A DNA stretch of 64,000 bases from the NCBI RefSeq assembly GCF_000006565.2, contig NC_031478.1:2277874-2341873 (forward strand). The letters run 5' to 3'. The translations under genes and the position numbers were made by a program. The stretch comes from Toxoplasma gondii ME49. Its lineage: Eukaryota; Apicomplexa; Conoidasida; Eucoccidiorida; Sarcocystidae. The notes under the pieces are model-generated. The model ran no database searches, was not told the origin of the DNA, and worked only from the letters and a program-made list of their open reading frames with translations. Each line of letters begins with the position of its first letter. The stretch's first letter is position 1. Positions 36,297 through 48,457 of the stretch are shown piece after piece.

Positions 36297-38445
36297 ATGG
36301 ATCTCTTCTGTCTGCTTATTGGATCTTTTTTTTTCTTAAGCACTTCGGCTTCCGCCAGACAAACTCAGGGCGGCTTGTCTGTGCTCCAGGCGGAGCCACT
36401 GCTTGCTCCCGATTCGACGGCGTTTGAAATGTTTCGCGAGGAACGTCGCGGTGATCGAATGAGAGAGGAGGTGGAGTTTTCCCAGATTCAACTTGGTGAA
36501 AGAGACGGGGATGACGATGACGATCCTGAAGACGAAATTGGAGAGGAAGAGTATGAGGAAGGAGGAGAGGGCGACTCGTCTCGAGGATCTTCGCGTGGCC
36601 ATGGGGGAGACGCGTCGCAGGCCAGCGAGGTGAATCGAGACGAAAGCTACGAAGCAGAAGATGAGAGAGAACCTTCTCAGAAAGACGCTAAGGCCACAAG
36701 GTCTGCGCCGATAGGGCACGAAGCATTTACAATGAAGCTGATGAGTGACTCGCCGCGTGTTGGCTACGCTGATGGGCAAGAGGCTTGTTCTGCACTCGGA
36801 TGTCCCCGAGTTGCAGCAGGAGGAGCTCCGAGAAACCCGATTTCAGGTACTAATTGGATTCGCTTGTGACTGAATATGTCATCCCGCTCGTTCAGCTAGC
36901 GCTACAACAGACCACTGAGAAGCCGATGCGAACGGGCCAATATCAGGAGCGCACATCAAGATTGCCATTGCCGTTTCAGGTCTTCTTAACTCATCTGAAA
37001 TGCGTGACAATGAGTTCTTCGAACTCTGTAATATGTGGTAGGTTGCGCAAAAAGCGTAAAGTGCCGCGGTTGTCATGGGCGTATGGAAGCCGAAGCTCGA
37101 TGTCAAGCGTGGAAACCATCTACTCGGCCAGACGTAATTCTTTCCAGCGGCTGGTATTTTACGAAGCATGTAAGTGGGCACGCATAGCTTTAAATCTTTA
37201 GACTTTAAACTCTGTACGGCGATCTCAGAATTTATGAGGTTATTTATCGTTATCTCTGTCTTCAGATGCTGACTCGTTCTGGAGCAATGGAGCTTGATAT
37301 CCAGTGGGACAACAACAGCGATCTTGATTTCAAGAAATGTATGCCAGATCTGCGACAGGTCACTCGATCTTTCAAGGAGTTACAAGAAACTGGTAGGTGT
37401 ATGAACGCTACAGGCTAATCGAGTAACATTCATTGCTCGTTGTTCTACAGTAGTATTCAGTAAAATTCCGTACACACATATTCGTGTTTGCGCCCAGGGC
37501 CACTTTCTTGCAGCGAAAAGGCCTAGAGCCCTGATGCGCAGTCGGTTCTCCTTCGTTTCGTGGCAGAAGCACCTTCAAAGTGAATTTTTGTCTCGAGAGG
37601 CACGTCCCGACTGACTGCTAATTCTTGCAGGCAATGTGGCACCTTTCGCCTTCCACCGGATGGTCAATGTACAAGTAGCCGTTCATCGGCTCCCTTCTGA
37701 GGGGATGGAAGATAAGGGACCGAAAAAACTGTCTTTCTCGATAAAGTTCGTCGATCCACAGGCGTCATCCCTTATCGGACGTACTGGTCAAAGCCAAAGC
37801 CAACCTATGTGCAGTAGCGTGGACGCGACGCTACCTATGGTCAACCTTGGGAGGAAAACTGCTATGTACGGTGTCGGGTAAGCCAGGCGACAGACTAAAC
37901 TGAAGTTCCTGAAATTCGCTGTGTTTCCTTATATATACCAATGTGTCACGCAGAATTGACGCGATCATGTATGTGCGTTCAGGTGGCTGCCCATCCCAAA
38001 TGATCTGACATTTCCAGTAACCACCAAAAACTTTGTTATTCGGATGCAGTGCAGTGGCGTCCAGTCATGCAACATGAACAGGATAGCAGTGTGCGCACGT
38101 ATCACGTGTCCAGCCACGGCAACAGTGGCTGAACAGCAGATGGCTGCTGTGCAAGACGCTATGAGCAAACCTGTTGGCAACGGCCCAGCCAGTCGCGCCG
38201 CTGGTCTTGCTTCCGGGGATAGCCCAGCTTCTCGAGTGATGCAGGCATCGACTGGGCGGTTTGGTTCCACGTTAAGCTCGCAGGTACCACTTGTTCATCC
38301 CGGGGCATCTCCGTATTCCCAGCACCATGGCGCTTTTCCACACGGATACCCCTACCTTGTCCTCGGCCACGCGGCAACTCGTGTTCCATCCGCCTTCGTA
38401 TCAGCATTCTTTTGCTCCGTCGCCTCAATCGCTCTTTTCTTTTAA
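36297..38445 (+). CDS. Secreted acidic protein, paralogue 2, with GPI-like C-terminus
   Basis: Exons are 36297-36846, about 36980-37030 (end unresolved), 37266-37392, 37631-37877 and 37983-38445. The protein starts with a signal peptide (MDLFCLLIGSFFFLSTSASA). A strongly acidic stretch (DDDDDPEDEIGEEEYEE) and the motif D-S-P-R-V-G-Y/ACSALGC follow, equivalent to D-A-P-R-L-G-Y/VCSAIGC in paralogue 1. Exon 3 shares C-x-PDLRQ with paralogue 1. Exon 5 shares the Trp-Pro start and the V-x-C strand (NFVIRMQCSG). Junctions 1, 3 and 4 have the same phases as paralogue 1 (1, 1, 2). The C-terminal 20 residues (PSAFVSAFFCSVASIALFF) look like a GPI-attachment signal, so surface anchoring is likely. Exon 2 aligns with the gene 1 exon (M-x(2)-NE-x(3)-L-x-N) but runs into TAG without a donor in the expected phase. 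It may be skipped with a shifted exon 3 acceptor, or it may carry an indel. Confidence 0.72.
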
Positions 38446-41400
38446 TCTTTTTTCTAGTGCAGTAGCACTGATGGATTCCACGGAAGATTGTTTGCAGTCT
38501 GAGTTTCATCGTATGTTTCTTAAGAGGGAAATCTGAACAGAAGTTGAACGGAAGAACGAATTGACACCATGTGAGTCACAGCGATATCACCTGCTCCCTG
38601 AACATGGATGCCAAATCAGCGTAGGTTTTAGCTGAAAGCAGTGATGTTGATTAGAGCCGGGACCGCCTACGAAACAAATGCAGACTGACTGTCAGCCTCA
38701 AAAGACCCTGATCAGTACATGCGATGGTTCAAGAATGGCAATTACCTAATCGAACATCTCCTTCACTTGACTTACCTTGCAATGCATTCTCAGGGGGCTA
38801 ATGCATACGAATAACTTGCCGCACTATGCCATATCAGCAAAGACAACTCCGTACCGGTTCGGATGCCGACACATCGGTAATGTATGTCTGGGCGAAGGGA
38901 ATTATGGCCTCATGCATACGTTTAATACGTGTGCGTAGGTCCTCAATGTTCGCGGGTGTCAGAGGGTAGAAGCCGTATGACTAGAAAGCATCAAAAGAGT
39001 TGCGTCCAAGTCGACGTCGACAGAAATATTATCACGTACCTCTGCATACGCGACGTGGCCACCGTGGTCCACCTGCGGAGGGAAGGAGGATCGTCGATGG
39101 TATGGTGGCAAGCAGGTACGACGCCACTTACCAGAGCACGCAAATTGCGCGCGGCTACGAGTGTTTTGTTCGCGTCTGCAGCTGCTTGTGCAGCAGGTCC
39201 CGTAGATCTCGCAAAAACATCGATATTCTAAACAAGCACATAGAAATCAAGAGCCAATGGTGCAATCTCCAGGGTCCAATATCAATACCTCTTGAGTGGA
39301 CTCTTTCAATGTGGGATACTCTAGTCGAGCCACTGATGCCTCTGAATAAAAAGTTAACTTCACTTCTGAAGCAAGGGGCAGAGAAGAGTTGTTAGACCTG
39401 CGGCAGCAAGTGAAGATGAAAGATCTTGTAGTGCTGTATGCTACCGGTGGATCGGAACAGTAAGTCAATTACGGAAGATGCAAAAGCGACGACAATGCTG
39501 CTTACGATTTCGGAATCGAAGCCTGCATTTCGCTCCGCAGTGGCAATCAAAACGTTGAGTGTCACAGTAGATTCTCTTTGGAATCAGCCGTGCTACGTAA
39601 CACTTCAGAGCAGTTTTCTGTCATTTGCTTACTTGTCGAGCTCGTCGGAGTCTCGACGCTGAACGAGGACGAGGCGGTGTTGTAGAGAATGTGTGTTGCA
39701 TCCATGAGGCTATTTTCTTACCAGTGACTCGACACCCGTCTTGAATCCAGTTGTCAAATTTTTCTCAATTGCCAGAGACTCTGATTACGACATGTTACAA
39801 TCGAGTTTACTGACATGGGCTCATTCATGATTCACCTAAACTAAGTCTCGCCGCCTCAGACTGTGTGTCTCATGAATTGACCGGGGATATTGGGAAATGT
39901 TCACAAGGTTCTACCTTTTTCGCTGCATCGTCCTGTTGGAGAGTGGGTAAGATACTGGTGAGAATCAAGCCATACGACAATACCAACGTACTCTTCTTGC
40001 AGTGAGGAAAGATAAATAACTCTCGTACATGTTGTCGCACATGTTGGCGCGCCTAGGAATCGTAGATGACAAACGGAACGCATTCAACACCGGCGTCGCT
40101 TTACCTGAGGGCTCCATGACCAGCATTTGACTCGATGATGTACGGTACAACAAGGTTCTTGCAAGCAGTAGAAAACAGTGGATCCCTAACGACTAATAAA
40201 GCGCCCGACAAAAGATTGACTCTTCACATCGCCAAAGCTACCAGGGACAGAGAGTCCGACCTGTCGGGTATTTGTTGCAGTAGGCAGGAAACCCCCCACC
40301 AGAGCAGTAGTGATGAGAGTAGCCTGTGCACGGCCATAAAGACCTATGAGCTATATCACATGGAAAGAGTGGACGTACCAAGCAAACCGACAGCGACTAT
40401 AACGCATGCGTTGTAATTTTCCTGATAGCGACCATGCAGCGTTTCTTCTTTGCACTTGAGGCCTGCCACGTGCTTTACCGCTATCCGCTTGCAATCCAGT
40501 TGAACTCCTCTGCTGAATGTTTTCATTTCAAAGCCACTTTCCTCTCCGTTACTTGCCTCTCCTGCGACAGCCTCATTCTGGCCGTCCGAAGCTTCATGAC
40601 TTCGTGTGTCAAAAATAACGTACCTGTGTCAACACGAACATACGAGGAGGTGCAGAACGTTGCCGGATCATCGATGGTTTTGGTCCCTCTGTTGAATGAC
40701 ACACAGTCGGCATGCTTTGCTGCCATAAGTGTCCCTTTTTTGCAAGTTTCGAGGAGTCTGAAGAACAGATCTTTTGTTTGACTGCACGTCGGCCCTGCTT
40801 CGTAGTCTGAAAATTGAACTGCGCAGACTGCGCCTGCAACGTCTTTGTAGCAGGACTAATCCAACAAGATGCAATAGTTGAGGTAACTAGAACAAACAAT
40901 TTGGTTGTCTGCTCACTTTGTCGCTAGCGCCGAATCTACGCAACGTATCCTGGCAATTACGTAAGATATGGAGCTGACGACGGGGGAATGCTGCGCCGGC
41001 TCTGCTTACCTCGCCTAGTCCCCGATAGGGTTCGCAAGACTGAGAAGAGCAGGCGAGTGTAGAAATGGTATTTCATTAAATGAACTCCAGCGTACCTCAG
41101 GTGTTTTGTATTTTGCGAACCGCTCCCCATAATTGCTGACACCACTACTGACATAACGGCACACAGCATTCTGCTCGCATGAACTTCAGATTAGGCGTGA
41201 ATTTGGGGGTTAGCGCGGAAGTGCGAGGGACATACTGTGTTTCCCGTTCCAAGAGGTAGTTCCGCCGCACGGGCGACAGACACGGTGAAGAGAACCCATA
41301 GAATCGAGAGCTCTGAGAGGAGTGACATCTTGAGCAGAAATATCCAAACGGAACATTGCCTCCTGAATGTCCAAATTTCCGGTGGAAAGCATCTTACGTA

Positions 41401-42680
41401 GGCGTGCGGCAGCGGACTCGAGCGGTCTTACTAGCTGTACAGACACCTAAACCACACCGGGATTTCCTACCCGTTTGGATACACTTCGTCTTCTGTATTC
41501 GATTACCTTCGAGAACCACACCCTACTGTCGGCGGTGAACCGATTCAAGTGATTCTTGTGCTGCATCTGTGCGGCACTGGAGTTAAAATGCACGATTTTA
41601 ACAGGGGGGGTTCGGAAATTCAAGTGGACAGATTTCGGTCGCAGGCTTTGCTCTGTGGACTGAATGTTACGAACATCATAAACGATGTGTATCGGCCTCT
41701 TGCTTCTGGCTCGATGGAGCTATAGTTCCACTTGTTCCATGCAGTACCTTACCGAAATGAGACCTGCTTCGATGCTGCAAGCTTTTCTGGCGGAATTGTC
41801 GCATGCAAAATGCGACTGGGCTGGCGCCGACATTTCAGCGCCTTATGTTCCACCCGCCTGAACTGGCAGTACTACTTCCAGTCCACTCTCGCGTTAGAAC
41901 ATCATATCGTTCCAAATATCTTCTTAGTGCGAAACAAACAAGTACAGAGGCTACTTTGCAATTGGCACATCCCAACCAAGCACCTCTGTAGTTCTTCTTC
42001 TTAGGCTATGCTGTGAGGGTAAGCGATGTTCTGCATGCAGACAGCTAACTACGTGTGTTTTTGATTCCGCACCTTAGGTATCGCATATTGGTAGCGGCGG
42101 GGGGAACGGAGTTTTCAGCATTTAGCGGAGCAGTATCTTTTCGGTGAAGCGTCCTGTTGGCCATCATCTTTCAAAAACTATTTTACCCCTAATTCCAGAA
42201 AAAAGTTCCGACTATTTGAGCACGTGAATGCGTCAACTGTGAAAGAGGTTGCTGTGTCAGAGATTGGGGTCGCGAGAGTTATTAAGCTGTCTCGTCTGCT
42301 GATCAGTTATGCCAGTGTCGCTGCTGTTCGACATACTCCTTACTCGGCGCTCATCGCTTGTTTGCTGCTCGCTCCGTACTGGGCGAACACAGCTTTAGTT
42401 TCGGCAAATTGAAAGCTTTTTCATACATACAGTTACACCGTCGTGAAGGCCGGGTGTGTTCGTCTTGAGGGCGCTGACAGGTGAACAGTTTGTCCCTTGT
42501 GTCGGAGTTCTTCGAGTTGCTGTCTCTTTCGTTTGCAGTCACACTTCGGTCAAATCAGTTGAACTGCTTCCGCTTTATTGGACAGCTCGCATCTGGCGAT
42601 TCTCATGTGTGCTAGGCATAGCCCAAGCCAGCGAAAGGCGTATGAAAACCTGTGTGTTCGTCGACAAACCTTGCCACAGA
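38446..42680. other. Spacer with possible remnants of a third family member
   Basis: This is 4.2 kb without a complete gene. Several family-like segments lie here on the + strand (see the separate entry for 38963-42412). Other open frames, such as 40434-40781 (+) and 41210-41446 (-), have no start context or domain that I can support. No tandem repeats were seen. Confidence 0.45.
38963..42412 (+). pseudogene. Possible third, degenerate member of the secreted-protein family
   Basis: Three pieces support this. First, an exon-like stretch at about 38963-39114 ends at a good donor (GCAG/GTACGA, phase 1) and encodes SCVQVDVDRNIITYLCI, similar in pattern to exon 3 of paralogue 1 (VRVAWDRSFVIGVNVC). 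Second, an open frame at about 41432-41724 encodes beta-like sequence (PIQVILVLHLCGTG). Third, a last-exon candidate at 42199-42412 follows an acceptor (ATTCCAG), starts in the same phase as the family's exon 5, and ends in a hydrophobic tail (YSALIACLLLAPYWA) like the GPI-like end of paralogue 2. No signal-peptide exon was found, and the pieces cannot be joined in frame, so this is either a pseudogene or coincidence. Confidence 0.25.
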
Positions 42681-45600
42681 ATGGACGCCCAAACCGCATC
42701 GTTTTTCAAGCAGCTTCGAGATGAAAGCCCGCAGAACTTTCGGTGTATCGACTGCGGTAAGAAGGCGACAACCTATTTTATGATTGCGTCCTTCATCTTT
42801 ATCAGCACGTCCACATCTGGTGATACAGCCTCCGTTGATAACTGTTCTACGTGAAATGTGCCCAAATACGAAGCATGTGAACAGTGCGGCGAGTACGTAA
42901 CGTTCAGACTCACAATAGCGCAGCCTGTCAAGAAGCACAGCGGCATCATGTCCGTCTGAAATCTGCAGCGGTTCCCGTGGAGGACGAGGGTTTCAAGGGC
43001 ACGTCTGGTTTTCTTGATCGGCGCAGAGTTTCTGTTTTGGCGAGGCATGCGTGTGTGCGTGTGTCAGGTGCACCAAACCCGCAGTGGGCGTCGGTCACGT
43101 ATGGCATCTTCATCTGCTTAAATTGCTCGGGCATCCACAGGTTAGGCGCATATGAGTAATCCTCCATCGTCCTCGTTGCCACGCGCAACACGGTTTTTGC
43201 ATGTGGTGTCTACATCGATACGGGTCGTCCACCTTTGCCGTATGGTGATAAGTGAAGGGAAGGCTGCAGTGCATTCCAGACGGGCACCAGGCTTGGTAAC
43301 TTGATAAACTCCTGAGCCCGACCGTGCTTAATCTGAACAGCGGTTGCCGTGTCCGGAACCTGCTGCTGGACTGCTCACAGGATGGACATCTTCAGATTTG
43401 GGGGGGGGCGGTCCACTTAGTTGCCGCCGACGATGTAGAATACACAATTAATGAATCGACGTCCTCATACAGTATTCACTCTTTTTGCGATGGTGTGTCA
43501 TCACCCACTTGAAGAGCGTAACTCGGTTTAGTCGGCGGGCGATTGGGGAACGTTGAAACATTTGCGTCGTGCCCCGCTCGACTGGTTTGTGGAGATTCTG
43601 TATGGGATGTATGTTGCGTGTTTCCCAACGCAGAGGTTTGGGTGTTCACATCAGTTTCGTCCGGAGTACGACAATGGATGCCTGGAATGACAAACAGAAG
43701 AAAATGATGAGTATGGGCGGCAACGCCCGCTGCAAAACTTTTTTCCAGGAGCAGGTAATCTTGACTCTCACACCAGCCAGTCCTTTAGTGTTTGATGCTC
43801 CGCCGCAACCATTTACAAGCTGAAGGGCAATTCACCAAAGAAACCGCATCCATGTGAAGGGGTGATCGCTGACATCTACAGGGTGCAGACCCGAGGAAGT
43901 TACAAGCAAGTGCTTCTCTGTGAGCACGATGCATACAAGAGCCGTTGTTTTTATGTTCTTGATTGCTCCCTACCGCATGGCTTGATCCTCGTGACTCTCT
44001 TCTCCCCTTTGCTGCTCCAGGGCATTGCAGATCTGCCGATCAAGGAGAAATACACAACGAAGGCTGCAGCCTACTACCGCCACTTGCTTAAGTCTCAAGT
44101 GGAAGGCACGCCACCACCCCCTGCCCTTCAAGAAGGAGAAGGGAAGCAACCGGAAGCCAGCTTGGTTGGACCCACCCGAACCACTAGCTTCGGAAGCCGC
44201 AGCGGCTCGGGGATCAATCCAGTTCCGCCGCCGACGTCGGCATCTTTCACGGAGAGAATGCAGCAAATGGCAAGCCGAAGTGGCTCTAACGTTGGGAAGG
44301 ACTTCGGTACAGTGGCGGATAGCGGTGCTTCTCAGGCGCAAAGCGACCAGAACGGGAGGAACCTGGAGCGATCCCAGTCCAAGTGGACGGTCGGGTACAT
44401 GGGCGAAGGCGGTGCTGCTGTGTTGGATAGTCTTGGTTCAGGTTTTGTCAATTTCGTAAGTGGTGCGAAGGACTACACCAACAAAGCGATTTCAACCATG
44501 CGGGGCGATAGTTTGACAGGTGTCGCTGGAGCTTCAGGAGAGGAAGAGGGAGCCCCTTCAGCTGGTCCGGGACTGTTCGAAAAGGCCAAGGACACGCTAA
44601 CCACTGTAAGCGTTCCCAAGGAAAAATACCGCCACAAAATTAGTATGCTGAGAGTTTTTCGTCTACGTACAGAGTGCCTACAAGAAGGCACGGCAACATG
44701 TCGCTACAGAAAACGTCACGCGTACTGTTTCATTGCCGCGGATGCCCAGCGATTATATATTGACGATGTCGGTGCTCTGCGCAGAAACACACAGCTGTGT
44801 TACCTTTGCATTTTGCCACGTTGTGGACTCCCATGTAGTAATAACATTGGGTGTGTGAGGTGAGTAATGACATTAACGGGTGGGAGGTTGGTCTTGTCTC
44901 AAGGTACAACGATCACTGGTACTCAAGCGCCGATTCTACTTGCCCATGGCATAGAGCCGCCTGTGCATCTTGCTTTGGGAAACTGTCTGTTTTTTTCTTG
45001 AATGTTCAGGGCGGTGAATGGATAGCACAAAAGGGCAGAGACCTAGCGACAGGCGTGGCGGGTGCAACGACTGGGCCTTCCGGTGCCCCGCCGCCGCCAG
45101 AACTATCGGCTGACGGTGAGGGTGATAAAACAGATAGCACTGTCACGTATTACTATAGCACGAAAACAGTTCAGTGAATTCCAGCTTCCAGTGCAAAAGG
45201 GGCGTTCTTTTTGAGTGATTTAGCATGTGGTTTGCGTTCTGCTTGGGGTCTGTTGTCACTGCTTTCATCCGAGTGAAAAACCACCTGTGCCACCTAGAGT
45301 AACGCATTTTTGCAACCCATCTTTTTTTTGTTTCTCCCGAGAGACTATATGAGGAGGTAGGGTGAAAGGTGAGCTACCGTGCTGTCACCTGAGCAGCGCT
45401 GATCTCTGGCGTTTGTAATCATCTGTGGCATTCTGTCTTTTATTTGCGCTGCCCAGGTGTCCCTGTGGCGACGGGGAAGGACGAAAACGAGGTGAAGTCA
45501 CAGCGTTCTCGTGAAAGTGGAGTGCTAGAAGGCATCAACACGGGTTTTCAGACGTTCGTGGCGGGAGCAAAAGAGTACACCGCCTCTGCTTATACTGCCG

Positions 45601-46702
45601 TGGCCAACCGCGCTGAAGTGGAAACAAGCGAAGGCGGATTGTTTGACCGGGCAAAGAACACATTCCAGTCGGTAAGTGGAACACAATTCCACAAGTCGAG
45701 TGCGCTGATATTCAGTCGGGGGATGGAGGCGATGGGTGTTTCTTCCCTCATTTCAAAACGACGTCTATCCACGACGCTGCTATTTTGATGTTCCCGGGTT
45801 TTCACGTTTTCTGTTTAGGTTTCTGCCAATGTCGCTGGATGGTTGCCAAGCAGTGGAAGCGAGACATCAGGCGCTTCTTCGGGAGGGCAAGAAAGTACGT
45901 TTGCTGCTGAAGACTCAGCTTGCGACCAACAGAAAAATTTAATACGGACGAGTGGAGATATGTTTTTTCCTTATGGACTTTAATAACAAGTGTAGTGCAC
46001 TGAGATCTTTTACGCTCCGGTCGTGATCTACGTTTCATGACCGTGTATGGTCAGGCTAAGTTGCACAAGGGCCATTGTATCCGTGTGTTGACCGTAGATG
46101 GCCGAGTTGTGAGACTGCCACGAATTTGGTGCAACACCAGAAATGAAACTTGGTGTCTTTTCGAAAGTGTATCGCAGATGGAGAGCATTTTTAGCTGTTT
46201 TGTCAACACAGTCCAGCAAGTTATCCCGGGTGATCCATCCAAGTTCATGCGCAGCGTACGGCGATGAGAAAGTTGTGCGGCACCTGTCTAAGGCTGAGGA
46301 TGAAGCAGTGTTTTCTATCAATCGCTGTTTCGGCGAGCATTGCAGGAATTTTTTGCCACCGCGTTCTGTGCTGTTCGGGTAGAGATTCAGAAGTTTTATG
46401 TTAGGCGCCGTGGCCGGAACGGTGGCTATGGCATGACCATTTTGAACAATTTGGGTTGTGCCTTGTCGACTTGTTGCCTGGCAGCCGGTCTCTTTTCGTT
46501 CAACAGCTTCAACATCTTCCAACAGAAGGGTTCAGGGGAGCTTAATCGGTCATCATCCAGCGGCCATGGGCTGCTGAGTAAAGAGGGATACGGTTCTACG
46601 GAGGAATCCTCAGATGAGCATCCTCAGTTCCCAACTTTAGAGTCGCGCGGGTCAAGAGAAGGAAACAGTGGAGCTGCTGCCTCTAGTAGCGCCACGAGTT
46701 AA
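42681..46702 (+). CDS. ARFGAP1-type ADP-ribosylation factor GTPase-activating protein
   Basis: ArfGAPs trigger GTP hydrolysis on Arf1 at Golgi/ER membranes and so drive COPI coat turnover. Eight exons: 42681-42756, 43068-43140, 43634-43754, 44021-44605, 45010-45115, 45457-45671, 45819-45894 and 46485-46702. All phases close, giving 489 aa. The zinc finger is C22-x2-C25-x16-C42-x2-C45, and the arginine finger falls at R50, the same numbering as mammalian ArfGAP1; this supports the ATG at 42681 over an in-frame ATG 13 codons upstream. [15 protein letters not shown] and [15 protein letters not shown] complete the GAP domain (residues 1-115). The rest is disordered except for two copies of an amphipathic unit ([13 protein letters not shown] at about 231 and [13 protein letters not shown] at about 350). 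Each is followed by GLF-[ED]-[KR]-AK-x-T, resembling the ALPS curvature sensors of ArfGAP1. The tail ends in a Ser-rich stretch. Confidence 0.93.
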
Positions 46703-48457
46703 GAAATGAACATGGCGTGAGCCGCACTATATCCGAAAGAGTATACCATGCGCTGTCGACTTTAAATAGCAATTCCACTCCGAGGTAGAGTTCTGAAGAA
46801 TGTGGAACTTAAATCGTGGCACATGGCGGAGTGCTTGTTTGGTGGGTAGCGGGGATGTGAGACATAGCCATAAAATGGTGACTTGTTGCGTGTCTGTCTG
46901 ATGATGCTTCTTGCTGGAGTAGCCCGTGGCTGCACAAGCTAGATACTTTGATGAAGGGGACGTGAGCATTCTCACAGAAGTTCTGTCGAAAGAGAGACCA
47001 GTTTCGAGCATGGCGCCGACCTGTTTTGCTCCAGGGTTTTGACAGTCGGCAGATGTCCAGTTTCACCTCGACTGTATGTACCGAAGTGGGTAGAGGAGTC
47101 TCAGTGTAGCGACCAGTTTTCGCTTGCAAGTTCTTGTGTAAGTACTTTCCTCTCACGCTGCTCGACCGTGTGCGTCTCGTCAGGAGAGTGCATTTGTGTG
47201 AAACGCTTCATCTGAACAATAGCTCGCCGGCGCGAGGATATCGTGACTGTGTAGTGTAGATCGGTTTCAATGTTTGTGTAAGTTGCATCCAGATCTGTAA
47301 GTTGCACCCAGATCAGAAGGGTGACTGAACGTTCAGTGGAAACGCTAGCGGACTATTCCCGTTCTCAGTGAAATTCTGGGGCTTGCACCTTTTCTCTATA
47401 CGACGAAATAAGTCGCCCGAAAGATGTGGACAGCAGCCCCAGTTGCACCTGTGATTCACCTGGTGCGTTTCTGACGTAAGGTTTCATCAAAAGCAAATAA
47501 CAGGCAAGACCGGTTGCTACCCTAAACGCATCAATATTTTGCAGATTCTTCAACCTTGAGCCCTGAACGCTGCTATAAAGGCATTAAACAACTTGTAGAA
47601 GCCTCGCTTGTACTCGCTGTGTTGTTTCGCCTACTGTTGAACAGCGACGCTCGTGATGTTCACCGTTGCTCCATACTCATGTGAAACACTACTAAGCGTC
47701 GGTGGCGGGATTATAAGTACACATCTCATAAAAGAGTTGATGATGAGTGGTTTGGAAGCGTTTCGGTGACATACGGTGGAGGAGGCAGTGAACGGCTTAC
47801 CGTTGAGGTACAGGAAGAACGTCTCCAAGCTGCACATCTTTTGAGACCACCTCAACGCAAAAATTATAAACACGGATGTTCTGGTGTCGTAGGGGTATAT
47901 ACTTTTGCGGACGGGACTAGGCTTTGGTGATGTCTTCGAGATCGGGGTTGATTTCCACGTAGAGATGCGCTATGAACGCGACAATTTAACAAATTGACAG
48001 CGGTTAGGTGATGATGGGGACACGGGAAAATGCATGTACACCTCTTAAACAAATAGGACATATCGCGGCCACATAACGCCACGCCAGTGGTACTGTTTTT
48101 TCCACTCTTCCCGAACCAACGCGTCTTAGCAATCAAATAGGAAAGGTACGGCCCCGCGGGTGGGGACCCACAGTCGTTGCTTTAACAAATCTGCCGCTGC
48201 GGAAAGTTATCACCAAAACTGAAAACGGTCTCACTTTTCAGACGCTGTGGACGGTACGTGCTACACCATTTCCAAAATTTCTGCAAGATGAAAAAAAACG
48301 GTAATTAGCATACTGGTGCGACGGCACAGATCCCTCCGTCCAGGTTTTGCAGATACAGACGTAACGGACAACGTGCTTTGGGCACCGCCGGTTGAGTGCG
48401 TGAGCTTTGACATTCACTCTCTAGGGAGACCCACGATAAAAGGAAATTACTGTTATC
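46703..48457. other. Convergent intergenic region between ArfGAP and a coiled-coil gene
   Basis: The genes on both sides end toward this 1.75 kb, so it should hold both 3' UTRs and polyadenylation signals. Open frames are short and without features. Nothing else was seen. Confidence 0.55.

Noticed and set aside
43878..44020. Acceptor CTACAG/GGTGCAG as an ArfGAP exon start
   Set aside because: Family alignment runs directly from FFQEQ to [11 protein letters not shown], so this stretch is intron.
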